From positions 1 to 64,000 of the forward strand of contig NZ_LXHE01000009.1 of NCBI RefSeq assembly GCF_001656295.1: a stretch of 64,000 nucleotides of DNA. The letters are read 5' to 3'. The stretch is from Moraxella catarrhalis. Its GTDB lineage: Bacteria; Pseudomonadota; Gammaproteobacteria; Pseudomonadales; Moraxellaceae. The stretch's first letter is position 1, and each line of letters opens with the position of its first letter. The notes under the pieces are model-generated. The model was not told the origin of the DNA. It ran no database searches and was given only the letters and a program-made list of their open reading frames with translations. Positions 43,188-54,756 of the stretch are shown piece after piece. The translations under genes and the position numbers were made by a program.

Positions 43188-45518
43188 TTAGGCATCTGCT
43201 TTTTGGGCGTCTGTGACGACGACGGCGGTCATATTGACGATACGGCGCGCTGTCGATGCAGGTACCAGGATATGCACAGGCTTATCTGCACCTAGCAGGA
43301 TCGGACCGATGGCTGAGCCACCACTGCTTGATTTAAGCAAGTTAAAGGTGATGTGTGCCGCATCCAGTGTCGGCATGATCAATAGGTTGGCTGAGCCTTG
43401 TAGGGTGCTAAACGGATGGCTTTGTTCGCGGACGCGTACATCTAGAGCGGCATCACCATGCATCTCACCATCAAACTCAAAATCTACATTCATGCCACGC
43501 AGGATCTGATAAGCTTCACGCATCTTGACCGCTGAGGCGCGCTGAGAAGTACCAAAATCAGAGTGCGACAGCAGCGCAACACGTGGCTCAACACCAAATC
43601 GGCGCACGCTTTGGGCTGCTAACACAGTCATCTCGGCGATCTGCTCTGCCGTTGGGTCTTCATGAATATAAGGATCTGCAATAAACAGTGTACGATCTTG
43701 GAGAATCACACCGCTCATGGCGTAGTAGTCGCTCACGCCTTCGCGCTTACCGATCACGCGGCGGACATAGTTTAAGTGTAAATCATAATAACCAAATGTA
43801 CCGCACAATAGGCCGTCAGCGTCGCCTTGTTCAACCATCATGGCACCTAATAACGAGCTTTTGCGGCGCATATCACGGCGAGCAAGTTCGGCAGATACGC
43901 CCAAGCGATGGTTGGCTTGATGGTAGTGTTGCCAGTATTGTTCATGTTTTGGGTTATTATTGATATCAACCACCTCAACATGCTCACCCATTGTTAAACG
44001 CAGACCCAACTCTTTGATTTTTGCTTCAATGACATCAGGGCGACCGATGACGATTGGTTTTGCCATATTTTCATCAACAACGACCTGCACTGCACGTAAA
44101 ACGTTAGCATCTTCGCCTTCGGCATAGACGATGCGTTTTGGTGATTGCTTGGCTTGGGTAAAGACAGGCTTCATCGCCAAGGCTGAATTATAGACAAATT
44201 CAGACAGCGTTTGGCGATACGCATCAAAGTCTTCGATGGGTAAAGTCGCCACGCCAGAATCCATGGCAGCTTTTGCGACAGCAGGGGCGATATTAAGGAT
44301 CAAATTTGGCTCAAGCGGTCCAGGGATCAGATACTCACGACCAAATTGCTTGTTTTCGGTGTTCTTATCGGTTTCGAAGAGTGACACTTCAGTGTGAGCC
44401 ATGGCAGCGATGGCATGCACACACGCGATCTTCATTTCTTCGTTTACGATGGTAGCACCCACATCTAGCGCACCGCGGAAGATGTATGGGAAGCACAAAG
44501 CATTATTGACCTGGTTGGGGTAATCTGAGCGACCTGTTGCCATGATGACATCTGGGCGAGCGGCATGGGCAAGCTCTGGCATAATCTCAGGATTTGGATT
44601 GGCAAGCGCAAAAATGATTGGATTGCCTGCCATGCGTTTAACCATATCTTGGGTTAGAATACCTGGACCTGACAGACCCAAGAAAAAGTCAGCATCATCA
44701 ATCACTTCGCTTAAAGTAGTCGCATCGGTATCTTGGGCAAATAGCTGTTTTGAGGCGTCTAGGTTGTCACGGCGTGTCGTGATAACGCCTCGAGAATCAA
44801 GCACATAGATATTTGAGCGTTTGGCACCAAGTGCGATGATAAGCTCAAGGCAACTGATTGCAGCAGCACCAGCACCCGAGCAGACAATTTTAATGTCTGC
44901 GATATCTTTATTCACCAGTTTTAGAGCGTTTAATAAAGCAGCGGCAGCAATGATGGCTGTACCATGCTGGTCATCATGAAATACAGGAATATTCATGCGT
45001 TCACGCAATTCACGCTCAATCTTAAAGCACTCTGGTGCTTTGATGTCTTCTAGGTTAATGCCCCCAAAGGTTGGCTCAAGGCTTGCGACCGCTTCGATAA
45101 ACTTATCTGGGTCATTTTGATTAATCTCAATATCAAAAACATCGATACCAGCAAATTTTTTAAATAAGACACCTTTGCCTTCCATAACAGGTTTTGAGGC
45201 TAATGCACCGATATTACCCAAGCCAAGCACAGCAGTACCATTGGTGATGACACCAACTAAATTGTTTCGTGCGGTATATTTGGCGGCAAGTTTGGGGTTT
45301 TTTTCAATTTCAAGGCAAGGAACAGCAACACCAGGCGAGTATGCTAATGCCAAATCCCGCTGGTTGGCAATTTTTTTGGTCGGTGTAATAGAGATTTTAC
45401 CCGGGCGTGGGTGCTCATGATAGTGTAATGCGGCTTGTTCAAATTGTTGTTTTTGTAGGTCGGCATTGGTATTAAAAGCGGTATCGTCAACCTTTTGGTC
45501 TCTTGTTGCTGAGGTCAT
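43188..45518 (-). CDS. maeB: NADP-dependent malic enzyme with phosphotransacetylase-like domain
   Basis: A 776-residue hybrid enzyme. The first 430 residues are malic enzyme, which decarboxylates malate to pyruvate with NADP: the start block [16 protein letters not shown] and the tyrosine region are near residue 55, [17 protein letters not shown] near 175 and the Rossmann motif [16 protein letters not shown] near 210. The last 320 or so residues are related to phosphate acetyltransferase and serve regulation, not catalysis, in E. coli MaeB. The size is as expected for the fusion. GGATATATT precedes the ATG. Confidence 0.95.
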   Translation of the reverse strand: MTSATRDQKVDDTAFNTNADLQKQQFEQAALHYHEHPRPGKISITPTKKIANQRDLALAYSPGVAVPCLEIEKNPKLAAKYTARNNLVGVITNGTAVLGLGNIGALASKPVMEGKGVLFKKFAGIDVFDIEINQNDPDKFIEAVASLEPTFGGINLEDIKAPECFKIERELRERMNIPVFHDDQHGTAIIAAAALLNALKLVNKDIADIKIVCSGAGAAAISCLELIIALGAKRSNIYVLDSRGVITTRRDNLDASKQLFAQDTDATTLSEVIDDADFFLGLSGPGILTQDMVKRMAGNPIIFALANPNPEIMPELAHAARPDVIMATGRSDYPNQVNNALCFPYIFRGALDVGATIVNEEMKIACVHAIAAMAHTEVSLFETDKNTENKQFGREYLIPGPLEPNLILNIAPAVAKAAMDSGVATLPIEDFDAYRQTLSEFVYNSALAMKPVFTQAKQSPKRIVYAEGEDANVLRAVQVVVDENMAKPIVIGRPDVIEAKIKELGLRLTMGEHVEVVDINNNPKHEQYWQHYHQANHRLGVSAELARRDMRRKSSLLGAMMVEQGDADGLLCGTFGYYDLHLNYVRRVIGKREGVSDYYAMSGVILQDRTLFIADPYIHEDPTAEQIAEMTVLAAQSVRRFGVEPRVALLSHSDFGTSQRASAVKMREAYQILRGMNVDFEFDGEMHGDAALDVRVREQSHPFSTLQGSANLLIMPTLDAAHITFNLLKSSSGGSAIGPILLGADKPVHILVPASTARRIVNMTAVVVTDAQKADA

Positions 45519-45736
45519 AATATATCCATTATAATTGGGTTAATTTAGCAGATTTAAATAGCGTTAGTAGCCGCTATTCTTCGTCGCCAAATATCACGAT
45601 TTTTTGGTAAACTTTGGTTATTCTAGCATGATTTTTAGACTTGCGGTAGGTGAAACCCTATTGATTATATGAAAAATTTTCAGGTGATATCAAACTTATC
45701 TTTTGCATACTTATGATTAAAAAACGCATCACAATA

Positions 45737-45767
45737 AAAATCGCTTCAGTGTTGCTGAAGCGATTTT
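45737..45767 (-). terminator. hemB terminator
   Basis: Perfect 13-base arms AAAATCGCTTCAG (45737-45749) and CTGAAGCGATTTT (45755-45767), T-rich on the minus strand beyond. Confidence 0.9.
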
Positions 45768-45786
45768 AGGTGCGTATTTGGGGGTA

Positions 45787-46800
<1,014 letters not shown>

Positions 46801-46885
46801 TTAGCGTGTTTGAGTGATTTATATTATATTATCTATTATATTATCAAATATTATTATATCAAATTAAATAGCGTGGAGCGAACTT

Positions 46886-47398
46886 TTAAGCGGCAGCAGC
46901 AAACTCATAGCAAAGTGCCCGATTTTCGCTAGCAGGAAAGCTGGCTGTCCATGCACGCACATTATGCAAAATGATGCGATACTCACGCTGAGCACTAAGC
47001 TGTCTTAAGCTTTGATAGGGGTCAGCTGAGTACGGCATAAAAATACGCAACTGTCTGTCATAAGCACGATTAAAATTGGCTTTTTGGCGAGCATTGAGCA
47101 CAGGTGGGCAAATCTCGGATAGAACTTGAATCAATGCCAGCTCATACTGTGTCGCTGTTAGATAAATCTCTTGAGTGCTGACGGCTTGAGGGCTTGAGAT
47201 GCGCTGATAGCGAGGCGTGGTATTATTTGCCGAGGCAGCAGCGCACACACCCAAACTTAGCATCACAATGAGCATCATCCCAAGTCTATGAGCGTTACTT
47301 TGTGTGCAGCTCAAAAACAAACGAGCGTTATCTCGTAGCGTCGTGACCTCAAGCCGAGGCGTTATCGTCATAAGAGGGGCTTTAAAAAGCACTTTCAT
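46886..47398 (-). CDS. exported protein of unknown function
   Basis: About 170 residues from the ATG at 47398. A hydrophobic stretch MMLIVMLSLGVCAAASANN lies some 40 residues in, so either the real start is the ATG near 47278, giving a normal signal peptide, or the long N-terminus is a signal anchor. The mature part is mostly helical (ATQYELALIQVLSEICPPVLNARQKANF, then RQLRIFMPYSADPYQSLRQL) and ends in AAAA. Two Cys residues may form a disulphide. It resembles small exported Moraxellaceae proteins of unknown role. The ORF could also start at a TTG at 47413. Confidence 0.55.
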   Translation of the reverse strand: MKVLFKAPLMTITPRLEVTTLRDNARLFLSCTQSNAHRLGMMLIVMLSLGVCAAASANNTTPRYQRISSPQAVSTQEIYLTATQYELALIQVLSEICPPVLNARQKANFNRAYDRQLRIFMPYSADPYQSLRQLSAQREYRIILHNVRAWTASFPASENRALCYEFAAAA

Positions 47399-47668
47399 TA
47401 TCAAATCAATCAATTTTGGGCTGGCTTATGATAAGTGCCTATGATAAGTTTTTTTAGTAAAAAAATCCCACACAATATGTATGTGTATTGTAGCATATCT
47501 TCTGATTTGGTAACACATTGGCAAAAGTTGGGGAGATTTCTTTCGCTTGATACGCTTATTTTTCAATTTTTTGATAAAAATGCTTGATTTTTGACATTTT
47601 GGTGGATCGGTTTTGGATAAGGATTTGTGCTAAAATAGACTTTTATATTCTCATTTAAAATAAAAATT

Positions 47669-48658
47669 ATGTTAGAAAATCGCTTAATTGACCCAAATGC
47701 CAAAAAAGACGACGCCGCTGACCGCGCCATTCGTCCCAGCAGTTTGGATGAATATATCGGACAGCCAAAAGTGCGTGAGCAGATGCAGGTCTTTATTCCT
47801 GCTGCTAGAGCGCGCGGAGAGGCGTTGGATCATACGCTGATTTTTGGTCCGCCAGGCTTGGGCAAGACTACTTTGGCAAATATCATCGCGCGCGAGATGG
47901 GCGGTAATTTGCGCTCAACTTCAGGACCTGTGCTTGAGCGAGCAGGGGATTTGGCGGCGATCTTGACCAATCTTGAGGCGGGCGATGTGCTGTTTATTGA
48001 TGAGATTCATCGACTCAGCCCCGTGATTGAGGAGATATTATACCCTGCGATGGAGGATTATCAGCTAGATATCATGATCGGTGAGGGTCCTGCTGCTCGA
48101 TCGATTAAGCTGGATTTGCCGCCCTTTACTTTGGTGGCTGCCACCACACGCGCAGGGCTTTTGTCGGCACCTTTATTTGACCGTTTTGGGATTGTTCAAA
48201 GACTTGAATTTTATAATGTTGAGGATTTGACCACGATCGTCAAGCGTTCAGCCAGACTCTTGGGGGTTGCGATGGATGACGGTGGGGCGTTAGAAGTGGC
48301 GCATCGTAGCCGAGGGACGCCGCGCATTGCCAATCGCTTGCTAAGACGCGTACGCGACTATGCTGAGATCAAGGGGAATGGTGTGGTGACGGCAGATATT
48401 GCTTCTGCAGCGCTAGATATGTTGGCTGTGGATAAGCAGGGGCTAGATCAGCTGGATCGCCGTTATTTGGCGGTGCTGTCCCAAAGATTTCATGGTGGTC
48501 CTGCAGGCGTGGAGGCTCTCGCGGCGGCGATGGCTGAGGATCGAGGGACGCTTGAGGATGTGATTGAGCCATATTTATTACAGCAAGGCTATATCCAGCG
48601 CACCAGTAAAGGGCGGATTATCTCAGACAAGGTGGTAAAGATGGATGTGCTTGAGTGA
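47669..48658 (+). CDS. ruvB: Holliday junction helicase RuvB
   Basis: A 329-residue AAA motor that drives branch migration with RuvA. Walker A GPPGLGKT is at 60-67, Walker [11 protein letters not shown] near 108, sensor [11 protein letters not shown] near 165 and the arginine finger RFGIVQRL near 176. The C-terminal winged helix is complete ([10 protein letters not shown]). No strong ribosome binding site precedes the ATG. ruvA and ruvC are not adjacent, unlike in many gammaproteobacteria. Confidence 0.96.
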   Translation: MLENRLIDPNAKKDDAADRAIRPSSLDEYIGQPKVREQMQVFIPAARARGEALDHTLIFGPPGLGKTTLANIIAREMGGNLRSTSGPVLERAGDLAAILTNLEAGDVLFIDEIHRLSPVIEEILYPAMEDYQLDIMIGEGPAARSIKLDLPPFTLVAATTRAGLLSAPLFDRFGIVQRLEFYNVEDLTTIVKRSARLLGVAMDDGGALEVAHRSRGTPRIANRLLRRVRDYAEIKGNGVVTADIASAALDMLAVDKQGLDQLDRRYLAVLSQRFHGGPAGVEALAAAMAEDRGTLEDVIEPYLLQQGYIQRTSKGRIISDKVVKMDVLE

Positions 48659-48710
48659 TATTGTTTAAAATTGCTATAAAATAATGGTTTATTAGATCAA
48701 TTTTTTATCA

Positions 48711-48751
48711 ATAAAACCCCCATCATCCAGTAGGATAATGGGGGTTTTATT
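48711..48751. terminator. bidirectional terminator between ruvB and the thiolase gene
   Basis: Outer arms ATAAAACCCCCAT and ATGGGGGTTTTAT with an inner ATCC/GGAT stem; Ts on both strands. Confidence 0.9.
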
Positions 48752-48765
48752 TGAATGTTAATCAA

Positions 48766-50049
48766 TCATCTTTCTAAGATACACACGACGCCTTGACCGC
48801 CAGCAGCACAGATAGAGATAAGCGCTCTGCCTGAGCCTTTTTGAGCCAATAGTTTGGCGGCACTTGCTAAGATGCGTCCGCCTGTCGCTGCAAATGGATG
48901 CCCTGCTGCTAAGCTTGAGCCATTGACATTGAGCTTGCTACGATCGATGCTGCCCAGTGGTGCATCTAAGCCTAAGCGAGTTTTACAGAAAGTCTCATCT
49001 TCCCAAGCGGCTAGAGTTGACAGCACTTGTGAGGCAAAAGCTTCATGAATTTCATAAAAATCAAAATCTTGCAAAGTCAAACCTGCACGCTTGAGCATCT
49101 TAGGCACTGCATAAGCAGGCGCCATCAATAGACCTTCGGTCAAACCTTCTTTACCAATAAAATCCACTGCCGCTGTTTGCTGATGAGTGATATAGGCAAG
49201 CGGCTCATAGCCATGTTCTTTTGCCCATGCTTCATTTGATAGCAGTACCGCAGAGGCGCCATCGGTCAGCGGCGTAGAGTTGCCCGCGGTCATGGTTGGG
49301 TTGGCGTTTTTCTTGCCGAAAGCAGGTTTTAGGCTTGCCAATTTTTCAAGTGTGGTATCAGGACGCAGATTATTATCTTTGGTCAAGCCTTTGTATGGCG
49401 TGATCAAATCATCAAAAAAGCCTGATTCGTATGCGCGCGCCAAGTTTTGATGGCTTTTATAAGCAAGCTCATCTTGATCAGCGCGGCTAATGTTCCACTC
49501 AAGGGCGGTGATGGCTTGATGCTCACCCATCGATAGACGAGTGCGCGGCTCACCATTTTGAGGAAAAGCTAATAAATCTTTTGGATTGATTGTACTGATT
49601 GCAGATAGGCGCTGTTTGGCAGTTTTGGCATTACCTAAACGAAGTAGCGGCTTACGCAGACCATCACCTAGCTCAATCGGTGCATCAGACGTGGTATCGG
49701 TACCACCTGCAATGCCGCTGTCGATCAGACCAAGCGCGATTTTATTCGCCACCGCAAATGCTGCTTGTAGTCCAGTGCCACACGCCTGAGACAGATCATA
49801 GGCAGGCGTTGTCGCAGGCAGATCAGTATTAAGTACCGCTTCACGGGTTAGGTTTAAGTCTCGGCTGTGCTTAAGTACAGTACCTGCCACGACTTCACCA
49901 ATTTCTTTGCCTGCCAAATCAAAACGCGCGACCAAACCATCTAAGGCGGCGGTCAGCATATCTGTGTTACTGGCGTCAGCATACACGCCATTACTGCGTG
50001 CAAAAGGAATGCGATTACCGCCCAAAACGGCAACTTTATTTAAGCTCAT
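48766..50049 (-). CDS. acetyl-CoA C-acyltransferase (thiolase), FadA2/FadI-like
   Basis: A 427-residue thiolase. The nucleophilic Cys90 lies in LSQACGTGLQAAF; the second active-site set is HEAFASQ near 335, and CAAGGQG near the end carries the general-acid Cys. It condenses or cleaves acyl-CoA. Its length above 400 fits the FadI and FadA2 group. It is divergent from a two-domain FabG followed by a MaoC dehydratase. In M. tuberculosis fadA2, fabG4 and htdX have the same divergent layout, so the three may act on one acyl chain. AAGGATATTTT precedes the ATG. Confidence 0.88.
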   Translation of the reverse strand: MSLNKVAVLGGNRIPFARSNGVYADASNTDMLTAALDGLVARFDLAGKEIGEVVAGTVLKHSRDLNLTREAVLNTDLPATTPAYDLSQACGTGLQAAFAVANKIALGLIDSGIAGGTDTTSDAPIELGDGLRKPLLRLGNAKTAKQRLSAISTINPKDLLAFPQNGEPRTRLSMGEHQAITALEWNISRADQDELAYKSHQNLARAYESGFFDDLITPYKGLTKDNNLRPDTTLEKLASLKPAFGKKNANPTMTAGNSTPLTDGASAVLLSNEAWAKEHGYEPLAYITHQQTAAVDFIGKEGLTEGLLMAPAYAVPKMLKRAGLTLQDFDFYEIHEAFASQVLSTLAAWEDETFCKTRLGLDAPLGSIDRSKLNVNGSSLAAGHPFAATGGRILASAAKLLAQKGSGRALISICAAGGQGVVCILER

Positions 50050-50176
50050 AAAATATCCTTAATATCGTTAATAAAAATGAAAAGCCGAATCATATCGAAG
50101 CTTGAGCAATTCACGGCTTAGCTTAGCATTATTAGCGCGCCCTGTGGGAAATTTTCGGGCTTTAATTACAAATTAT

Positions 50177-50198
50177 TATACAAAAAATATTTTGTATA
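50177..50198. promoter_or_regulatory. 9-4-9 palindrome between the divergent thiolase and fabG genes
   Basis: TATACAAAA (50177-50185), AATA, TTTTGTATA (50190-50198): perfect arms in the middle of the 328-base divergent region 50050-50377. It is of the size bound by TetR-type dimers. No regulator gene is adjacent, so the binding protein is unknown. Confidence 0.7.
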
Positions 50199-50377
50199 AC
50201 CAAATGTAAATAAATGGCAGTTTTTGAGTATTAAGTTTGTACCGATTTCTTCAAATTCATGATTTTATGGTACAATAAATTGTCATATTTCATCGTTTCG
50301 TTACGCTGTGAGCACAATGCGCCTCCGTGACCAAGCAATCATATCATTCATTAAACATTAAAATTAGGAGTCCGCTT

Positions 50378-51745
50378 ATGAGCGATCGTTATGGAGAATT
50401 GGTTCAATCACCATTAGGTAAAAAAGTTGCCAAAAATTTAGGTTTGCCGATGCCGATGAAGCTTGACCGTTATGAATCAGGTCAGCCTGTGGTGCGCGGC
50501 GAAGTTGCCCTGGGTGTGGCAAGTGGTGAAGATGCCGCTGTGCAGAGTGCTTTGGCTGAGATTTTGGGTGGTTATGAAGCCAAAGTCAATACCGATGCCA
50601 CTTTCACCAACCTAAAAACCACTTCGCTCAGCGATCGCCTAAAAGATGACAATGCTCGTTTTAAGGTGGCGATCTTTGATGCCACGAATATCAAAAGCAC
50701 TGATGAGCTTAAGCAAGTGTATGACTTTTTTCATCCGATTGCTCGCCGTATCAAGGCGTCGGGCAGAGTCCTTGTCATTGCGCGTCCTGACTGCTGCACA
50801 GGTGATGACATTGGCTTTAGCTTGGCGCAGCGTGCGGTGCTTGGCTTTGTCAAATCTATCGCCAAAGAATTTAAGCGTGGTATCACCGCACAAGTGATTT
50901 ATGTTCAAAAAGGCGCTGAAAGCGAGCTTGCGCATACGCTTGAATTTTTTATGTCAGCCAAATCTGCCTACGTTTCGGGTCAGCCGATTTATTTGACCAA
51001 AGCTTTAGCCCAAACTGAGGAGTCTCTTCAAGGCAAAAAAATCCTAGTCACAGGCGCAAGCCGTGGCATCGGTCAGGCGATCGCAGAGGTGCTGGCTCGT
51101 GATGGCGCCAAGGTGTACTGCCTAGATGTGCCTGCCAGTCTCGCCAATCTACAAAAAGTCGCAGGTCAGATTGGTGGTCATGCGCTGCCGCTGGACATCA
51201 CAGCTGAAGATGCCGGTGAGCAGATCGTGCGTGCTTGCGGTGCGCTTGATGGCGTGGTGCATAATGCCGGTGTTACTCGTGATAAAACTTTGGCTAAGAT
51301 GACCGAAGATAAATGGAATTTGGTCATGAACATCAACTTAGGCGCCATCCACCGCGTGAATGATTATTTGATCAATCACAATGGGCTGAGTGACGCTGCA
51401 CGTATCGTGTGCGTATCATCCATTTCAGGCATCGCTGGTAACTTGGGTCAGTCAAATTATGCCATGAGTAAAGCAGGCGTTATTGGTCTGGTTGAGGCGA
51501 CTGCCAAGGTATTTGAAGACTCAGCACGCACCATTAATGCGGTGGCGCCTGGCTTTATTGAGACCAAAATGACAGGTCAAATCCCATTTGCCATCCGTGA
51601 AGCAGGTCGCCGCATGAACTCCATGAGCCAAGGCGGTGAGCCTGTGGATGTGGCAGAAACCATCGCTTGGCTATTGTCACCAAAGGCTGGCGGTCTCAAC
51701 GGTAATGTGGTGCGCGTCTGTGGTCAAAGCGTACTTGGCGCCTAA
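50378..51745 (+). CDS. 3-oxoacyl-ACP/CoA reductase, two-domain FabG4 type
   Basis: A 455-residue protein from the ATG at 50378 (GGAG upstream). The first 210 residues form an extra N-terminal domain (LGLPMPMKLDRY, VLVIARPDCCTGDDIGFSLAQRAVLGFVKSIAKE). The rest is a classical SDR: TGASRGIGQAIAEVLARDGAKVY near residue 225, then NAGVT, VSSISGIAGNLGQSNYAMSKAGVIGL near 345 with catalytic Ser, Tyr and Lys. This is the architecture of mycobacterial FabG4, an NADH-dependent ketoacyl-CoA reductase. The normal FabG of the fatty-acid cluster is expected elsewhere. Confidence 0.9.
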   Translation: MSDRYGELVQSPLGKKVAKNLGLPMPMKLDRYESGQPVVRGEVALGVASGEDAAVQSALAEILGGYEAKVNTDATFTNLKTTSLSDRLKDDNARFKVAIFDATNIKSTDELKQVYDFFHPIARRIKASGRVLVIARPDCCTGDDIGFSLAQRAVLGFVKSIAKEFKRGITAQVIYVQKGAESELAHTLEFFMSAKSAYVSGQPIYLTKALAQTEESLQGKKILVTGASRGIGQAIAEVLARDGAKVYCLDVPASLANLQKVAGQIGGHALPLDITAEDAGEQIVRACGALDGVVHNAGVTRDKTLAKMTEDKWNLVMNINLGAIHRVNDYLINHNGLSDAARIVCVSSISGIAGNLGQSNYAMSKAGVIGLVEATAKVFEDSARTINAVAPGFIETKMTGQIPFAIREAGRRMNSMSQGGEPVDVAETIAWLLSPKAGGLNGNVVRVCGQSVLGA

Positions 51746-51759
51746 TTTGCTTTAAGCTT

Positions 51760-51789
51760 GGCATTGGAGGGTATTGACCATCCAATGCC
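51760..51789. other. hairpin between fabG-like and maoC-like genes
   Basis: GGCATTGGA (51760-51768) and TCCAATGCC (51781-51789). There is no T tract, so it may be an mRNA processing or attenuation hairpin rather than a full terminator. Confidence 0.4.
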
Positions 51790-51839
51790 TTGCTAATTTA
51801 TCATTTATTAAGCCATCATAGGTCATGAAGGAAAAAATT

Positions 51840-52736
51840 ATGTCGGACAAACATTTTAGCGAATTGCCAAAAATGCACACGACCTACGCCAATGTCATCA
51901 AAAGCTTACTGCCGTCTTCGGACACCAAGGCAAAAGACCTGCCAAGCTCAGTCTATACAGTAGATAAGCTTGCCATTGATCAAAATAACTTGCGCGAATA
52001 TCGTAAGATTTGTGGCTTTTTGGATGATGGGCGTGTGCCAGCAACTTATTTTGCGGTGCTGTCACAAACTTTGCAAATGAACATGATGGCAAAACCAGAT
52101 TTTCCTTTTGCCATGCTTGGACTGGTGCATGTCGAAAACAGCGTCACTCAGCATCGTGTGATTTTTGATACAGAAACGGTGCGTCTGTCAGTGCGCTTGG
52201 ATAATTTGCGTGCGCATGATAAAGGTCAGCAGTTTGATTTTGTGACCACTGTCTGGGTGGATGAAGAAGTGGTATGGGAAGGCGTATCCACTTATCTGTC
52301 TCGTCAAAAAAAATCTAAAGAGCAAAGACAAGCCGCCAAGCCAGAGGCTGCTAAGCCTGTTTTTTCAAAGCCTGCCAAATCGGATGAGGGGCTGTTTTTG
52401 GCGATCAATGTTGAAGAGGATATCGGTCGTAGATACGCCTTTGTATCTGGTGATTTTAACTTGATTCACTTGCACCCTCTGTCGGCGCGTGCTTTTGGCT
52501 TTCCCAAGGCGATCGCTCATGGCATGTGGACCAAGGCGCGCTCCCTGGCTGCCATGAGTCGTCATTTTGGGCTACCTACAGCATATCGTGTGGATGTGTC
52601 GTTTAAATTGCCTGTATTTTTGCCATCAAAAATTGAGCTGATGACCGATACGCCTGATGAGCTTGGCATCGAATTTGGGCTATATGCCAAAGACAGCGAA
52701 AAAGTGCACTTGGTGGGCACGCTTGCCTATTTATGA
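51840..52736 (+). CDS. MaoC-family dehydratase, HtdX-like
   Basis: A 298-residue double-hotdog hydratase. The C-terminal hotdog has the active-site signature GDFNLIHLHPLSARAFGFPKAIAHGMW (about residues 205-230), with Asp and His. The N-terminal hotdog lacks it, as usual. Such enzymes hydrate enoyl-CoA or dehydrate 3-hydroxyacyl-CoA/ACP. Partnership with the FabG-like reductase, 95 bases upstream, and the thiolase is likely. AAGGA before the ATG supports the start. A Lys/Ala/Pro-rich linker lies near residue 165. Confidence 0.88.
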   Translation: MSDKHFSELPKMHTTYANVIKSLLPSSDTKAKDLPSSVYTVDKLAIDQNNLREYRKICGFLDDGRVPATYFAVLSQTLQMNMMAKPDFPFAMLGLVHVENSVTQHRVIFDTETVRLSVRLDNLRAHDKGQQFDFVTTVWVDEEVVWEGVSTYLSRQKKSKEQRQAAKPEAAKPVFSKPAKSDEGLFLAINVEEDIGRRYAFVSGDFNLIHLHPLSARAFGFPKAIAHGMWTKARSLAAMSRHFGLPTAYRVDVSFKLPVFLPSKIELMTDTPDELGIEFGLYAKDSEKVHLVGTLAYL

Positions 52737-52812
52737 TGAGTGATTTATGTAAGCGCTTGATTTACATTCATTTAAGCGCTTTGGTTCATAAAAATTGATA
52801 TCTACCACAGCT

Positions 52813-54072
52813 ATGCTTGAACAAGACTTTACACAGGTGCTAAAGGCACTACAGTTTGATGATGTGCCTGCTGGTGGGGCATTGGTCATTTATAAAGATG
52901 GTCAAGAGGTGGTTAATACTGCCACGGGGCTTGCATTGCCAGATTTGCCATGGTCATCGCAAACTTTATCGGTGAATTTCTCGATCGGTAAAGGGGTGCT
53001 GGCAACTTTGGTTGCCGCTCTTGTCCATCAAGGTCTGTTGGATTATGAAGCGCATGTGAGCGATTATTGGCAAGAGTTTGCCCAAAATGGTAAGAGCGAT
53101 ATTCTCCTTAAGCAAATTTTATCTCATACCGCAGGGCTATTTGATATCAGCTCAGTGACGACGGATGCTGATGTACTGCTTGATTGGGATGGGATGCTAG
53201 AGCGCATCGCAGCCATGCCTACTAAGGTTCCTAAGTCGCAAGAAGAGCACCAGTATGTTAGTGCTTATAGTGCGCTGGTCTCAGGCTGGGTGCTTGGTGG
53301 GCTAATCGAACGTGTCACCGGCATGTCACTCAATGAAGCGCTCAATGAGTATTTGGCTCAGCCCTTAGGGGTGGTTGGCGAGCTGTATTTTGGTGTAGAT
53401 GACGCTTTGGTTCATCAAATTGCTAAACCTGAGCGCTATTTTTATGAACAGCCCAGCAAAAACTCCCCTCGCCGTAAGCCTGTTCTTAAGCCTGACAGTG
53501 ATCAAATCCTAAGCACTTTGGCAAATCTGCCAGCCAGTCATTTATGGCGTGAGGCATTGGGCGATAAGCCGATCAGCACTGCCAATATCAATCGCTTATA
53601 TTTTGATACGGCTTACATGAACCTTGCTAATTATAAAAATGCACTCATGCCAAATGCCAAAGATGGGCTAGAGTACCATCGCCGTGATGTGCTGACAGCC
53701 ACCGTACCTGCCGCAAATGGCGTCTCAACTGCCAATGCTTTGGCGCGCATCTATGCCATACACGCGGCTGATGGCGTCTGGCAAGGGCGCACGATTATTG
53801 GGGCGGATACATTATCCAAAATGCGTACGATTCAGACAGATGGCTATGATGCGGTCATGCCGGCAAATATGCGCTGGCGGATGGGATTTCATCGAGTATT
53901 TAGCTTGCAGGATGTTCCAGAGGGCTATGGGCATATGGGCTATAATGGCTCGGTTGCTTTTTGTGATCCCAGTCGCCGTTTGGCATTTGTGTTTATCCAT
54001 AATTTTGATACTACCATGCTCAATGATGTGCGACAATTTGCATTATCTGAGATGGCTTTGGCAAATCTATGA
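52813..54072 (+). CDS. serine hydrolase, beta-lactamase/class C esterase family
   Basis: A 419-residue protein of the serine beta-lactamase superfamily (EstB/class C-like). The nucleophile motif SxxK is FSIGKGV near residue 60; the Tyr motif YSAL is near 152; the HMGYNGS block near 375 replaces the KTG triad. There is no signal peptide, so it is probably a cytoplasmic esterase rather than a secreted beta-lactamase. It follows the MaoC gene by 76 bases and may belong to the same lipid-linked unit. Start ambiguous between TTG 52795 and ATG 52813, neither with a clear ribosome site. Confidence 0.82.
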   Translation: MLEQDFTQVLKALQFDDVPAGGALVIYKDGQEVVNTATGLALPDLPWSSQTLSVNFSIGKGVLATLVAALVHQGLLDYEAHVSDYWQEFAQNGKSDILLKQILSHTAGLFDISSVTTDADVLLDWDGMLERIAAMPTKVPKSQEEHQYVSAYSALVSGWVLGGLIERVTGMSLNEALNEYLAQPLGVVGELYFGVDDALVHQIAKPERYFYEQPSKNSPRRKPVLKPDSDQILSTLANLPASHLWREALGDKPISTANINRLYFDTAYMNLANYKNALMPNAKDGLEYHRRDVLTATVPAANGVSTANALARIYAIHAADGVWQGRTIIGADTLSKMRTIQTDGYDAVMPANMRWRMGFHRVFSLQDVPEGYGHMGYNGSVAFCDPSRRLAFVFIHNFDTTMLNDVRQFALSEMALANL

Positions 54073-54102
54073 ATAAAAAGCCTGCAGTAGTCTTTGGATG
54101 AC

Positions 54103-54132
54103 TTGACACAATCGGCTGTCTTTTATTAAATT
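54103..54132 (+). promoter_or_regulatory. candidate hpt promoter
   Basis: TTGACA at 54103-54108 with TAAATT 18 bases later. The leader would be about 22 bases long. Confidence 0.5.
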
Positions 54133-54160
54133 ATTTTAATCATTGTTATCAGGAGTCGTC

Positions 54161-54697
54161 ATGAACGAACCACGTCAATTAAATGTCATGATTTCAAGCG
54201 AAGAAATCGCCGCCAAGGTCAGAGAGCTAGGCGTACAGATCAACGCGCGCTATGCAGGTAGCGACAAAGAGCTGGTATTGGTCGGCCTGTTGCGCGGTTC
54301 GGTAATTTTTATGGCGGATTTGTGCCGTGAGATTGATAAGCTGCACGAAATTGACTTTATGACCGTTTCAAGCTACATCAATAAGACCACGGTATCTAGC
54401 GGCGATGTCAAGATTATCAAAGATCTGGATAGCGAGATCAAGGGTAAAGATGTGCTGATCATTGAAGATATCATCGATTCAGGACGTACTTTATCAAAAG
54501 TGGTTGAGATCCTACAAACGCGCGAGCCGAACTCTATTGAAATCTGTACCTTGGTAAGTAAGCCATCGCGCCGCGAGATTCCGATGGCGGTGAGTTTCTG
54601 CGGCTTTGAGGTTGAAGATCGTTTTATTGTGGGCTATGGTCTGGATTATGATCAAAAATATCGCCACTTACCATTTATCGGTGAAATTGGGCTATAA
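54161..54697 (+). CDS. hpt: hypoxanthine phosphoribosyltransferase
   Basis: A 178-residue purine-salvage enzyme that makes IMP from hypoxanthine and PRPP. The PRPP loop [14 protein letters not shown] lies near residues 103-116. Earlier blocks are [14 protein letters not shown] near 40 and the flexible loop DFMTVSSY near 65. AGGAGTCGTC before the ATG at 54161 sets the start. A terminator follows. Confidence 0.95.
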   Translation: MNEPRQLNVMISSEEIAAKVRELGVQINARYAGSDKELVLVGLLRGSVIFMADLCREIDKLHEIDFMTVSSYINKTTVSSGDVKIIKDLDSEIKGKDVLIIEDIIDSGRTLSKVVEILQTREPNSIEICTLVSKPSRREIPMAVSFCGFEVEDRFIVGYGLDYDQKYRHLPFIGEIGL

Positions 54698-54722
54698 ATC
54701 AGTAAAAGCGCATTTAAAAACC

Positions 54723-54751
54723 AAAACCATCTTAATTTAAGATGGTTTTTT
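54723..54751. terminator. bidirectional terminator between hpt and the lipoprotein gene
   Basis: AAAACCATCTTAA and TTAAGATGGTTTT, with Ts following on the plus strand. Confidence 0.88.
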
Positions 54752-54756
54752 ATTGA

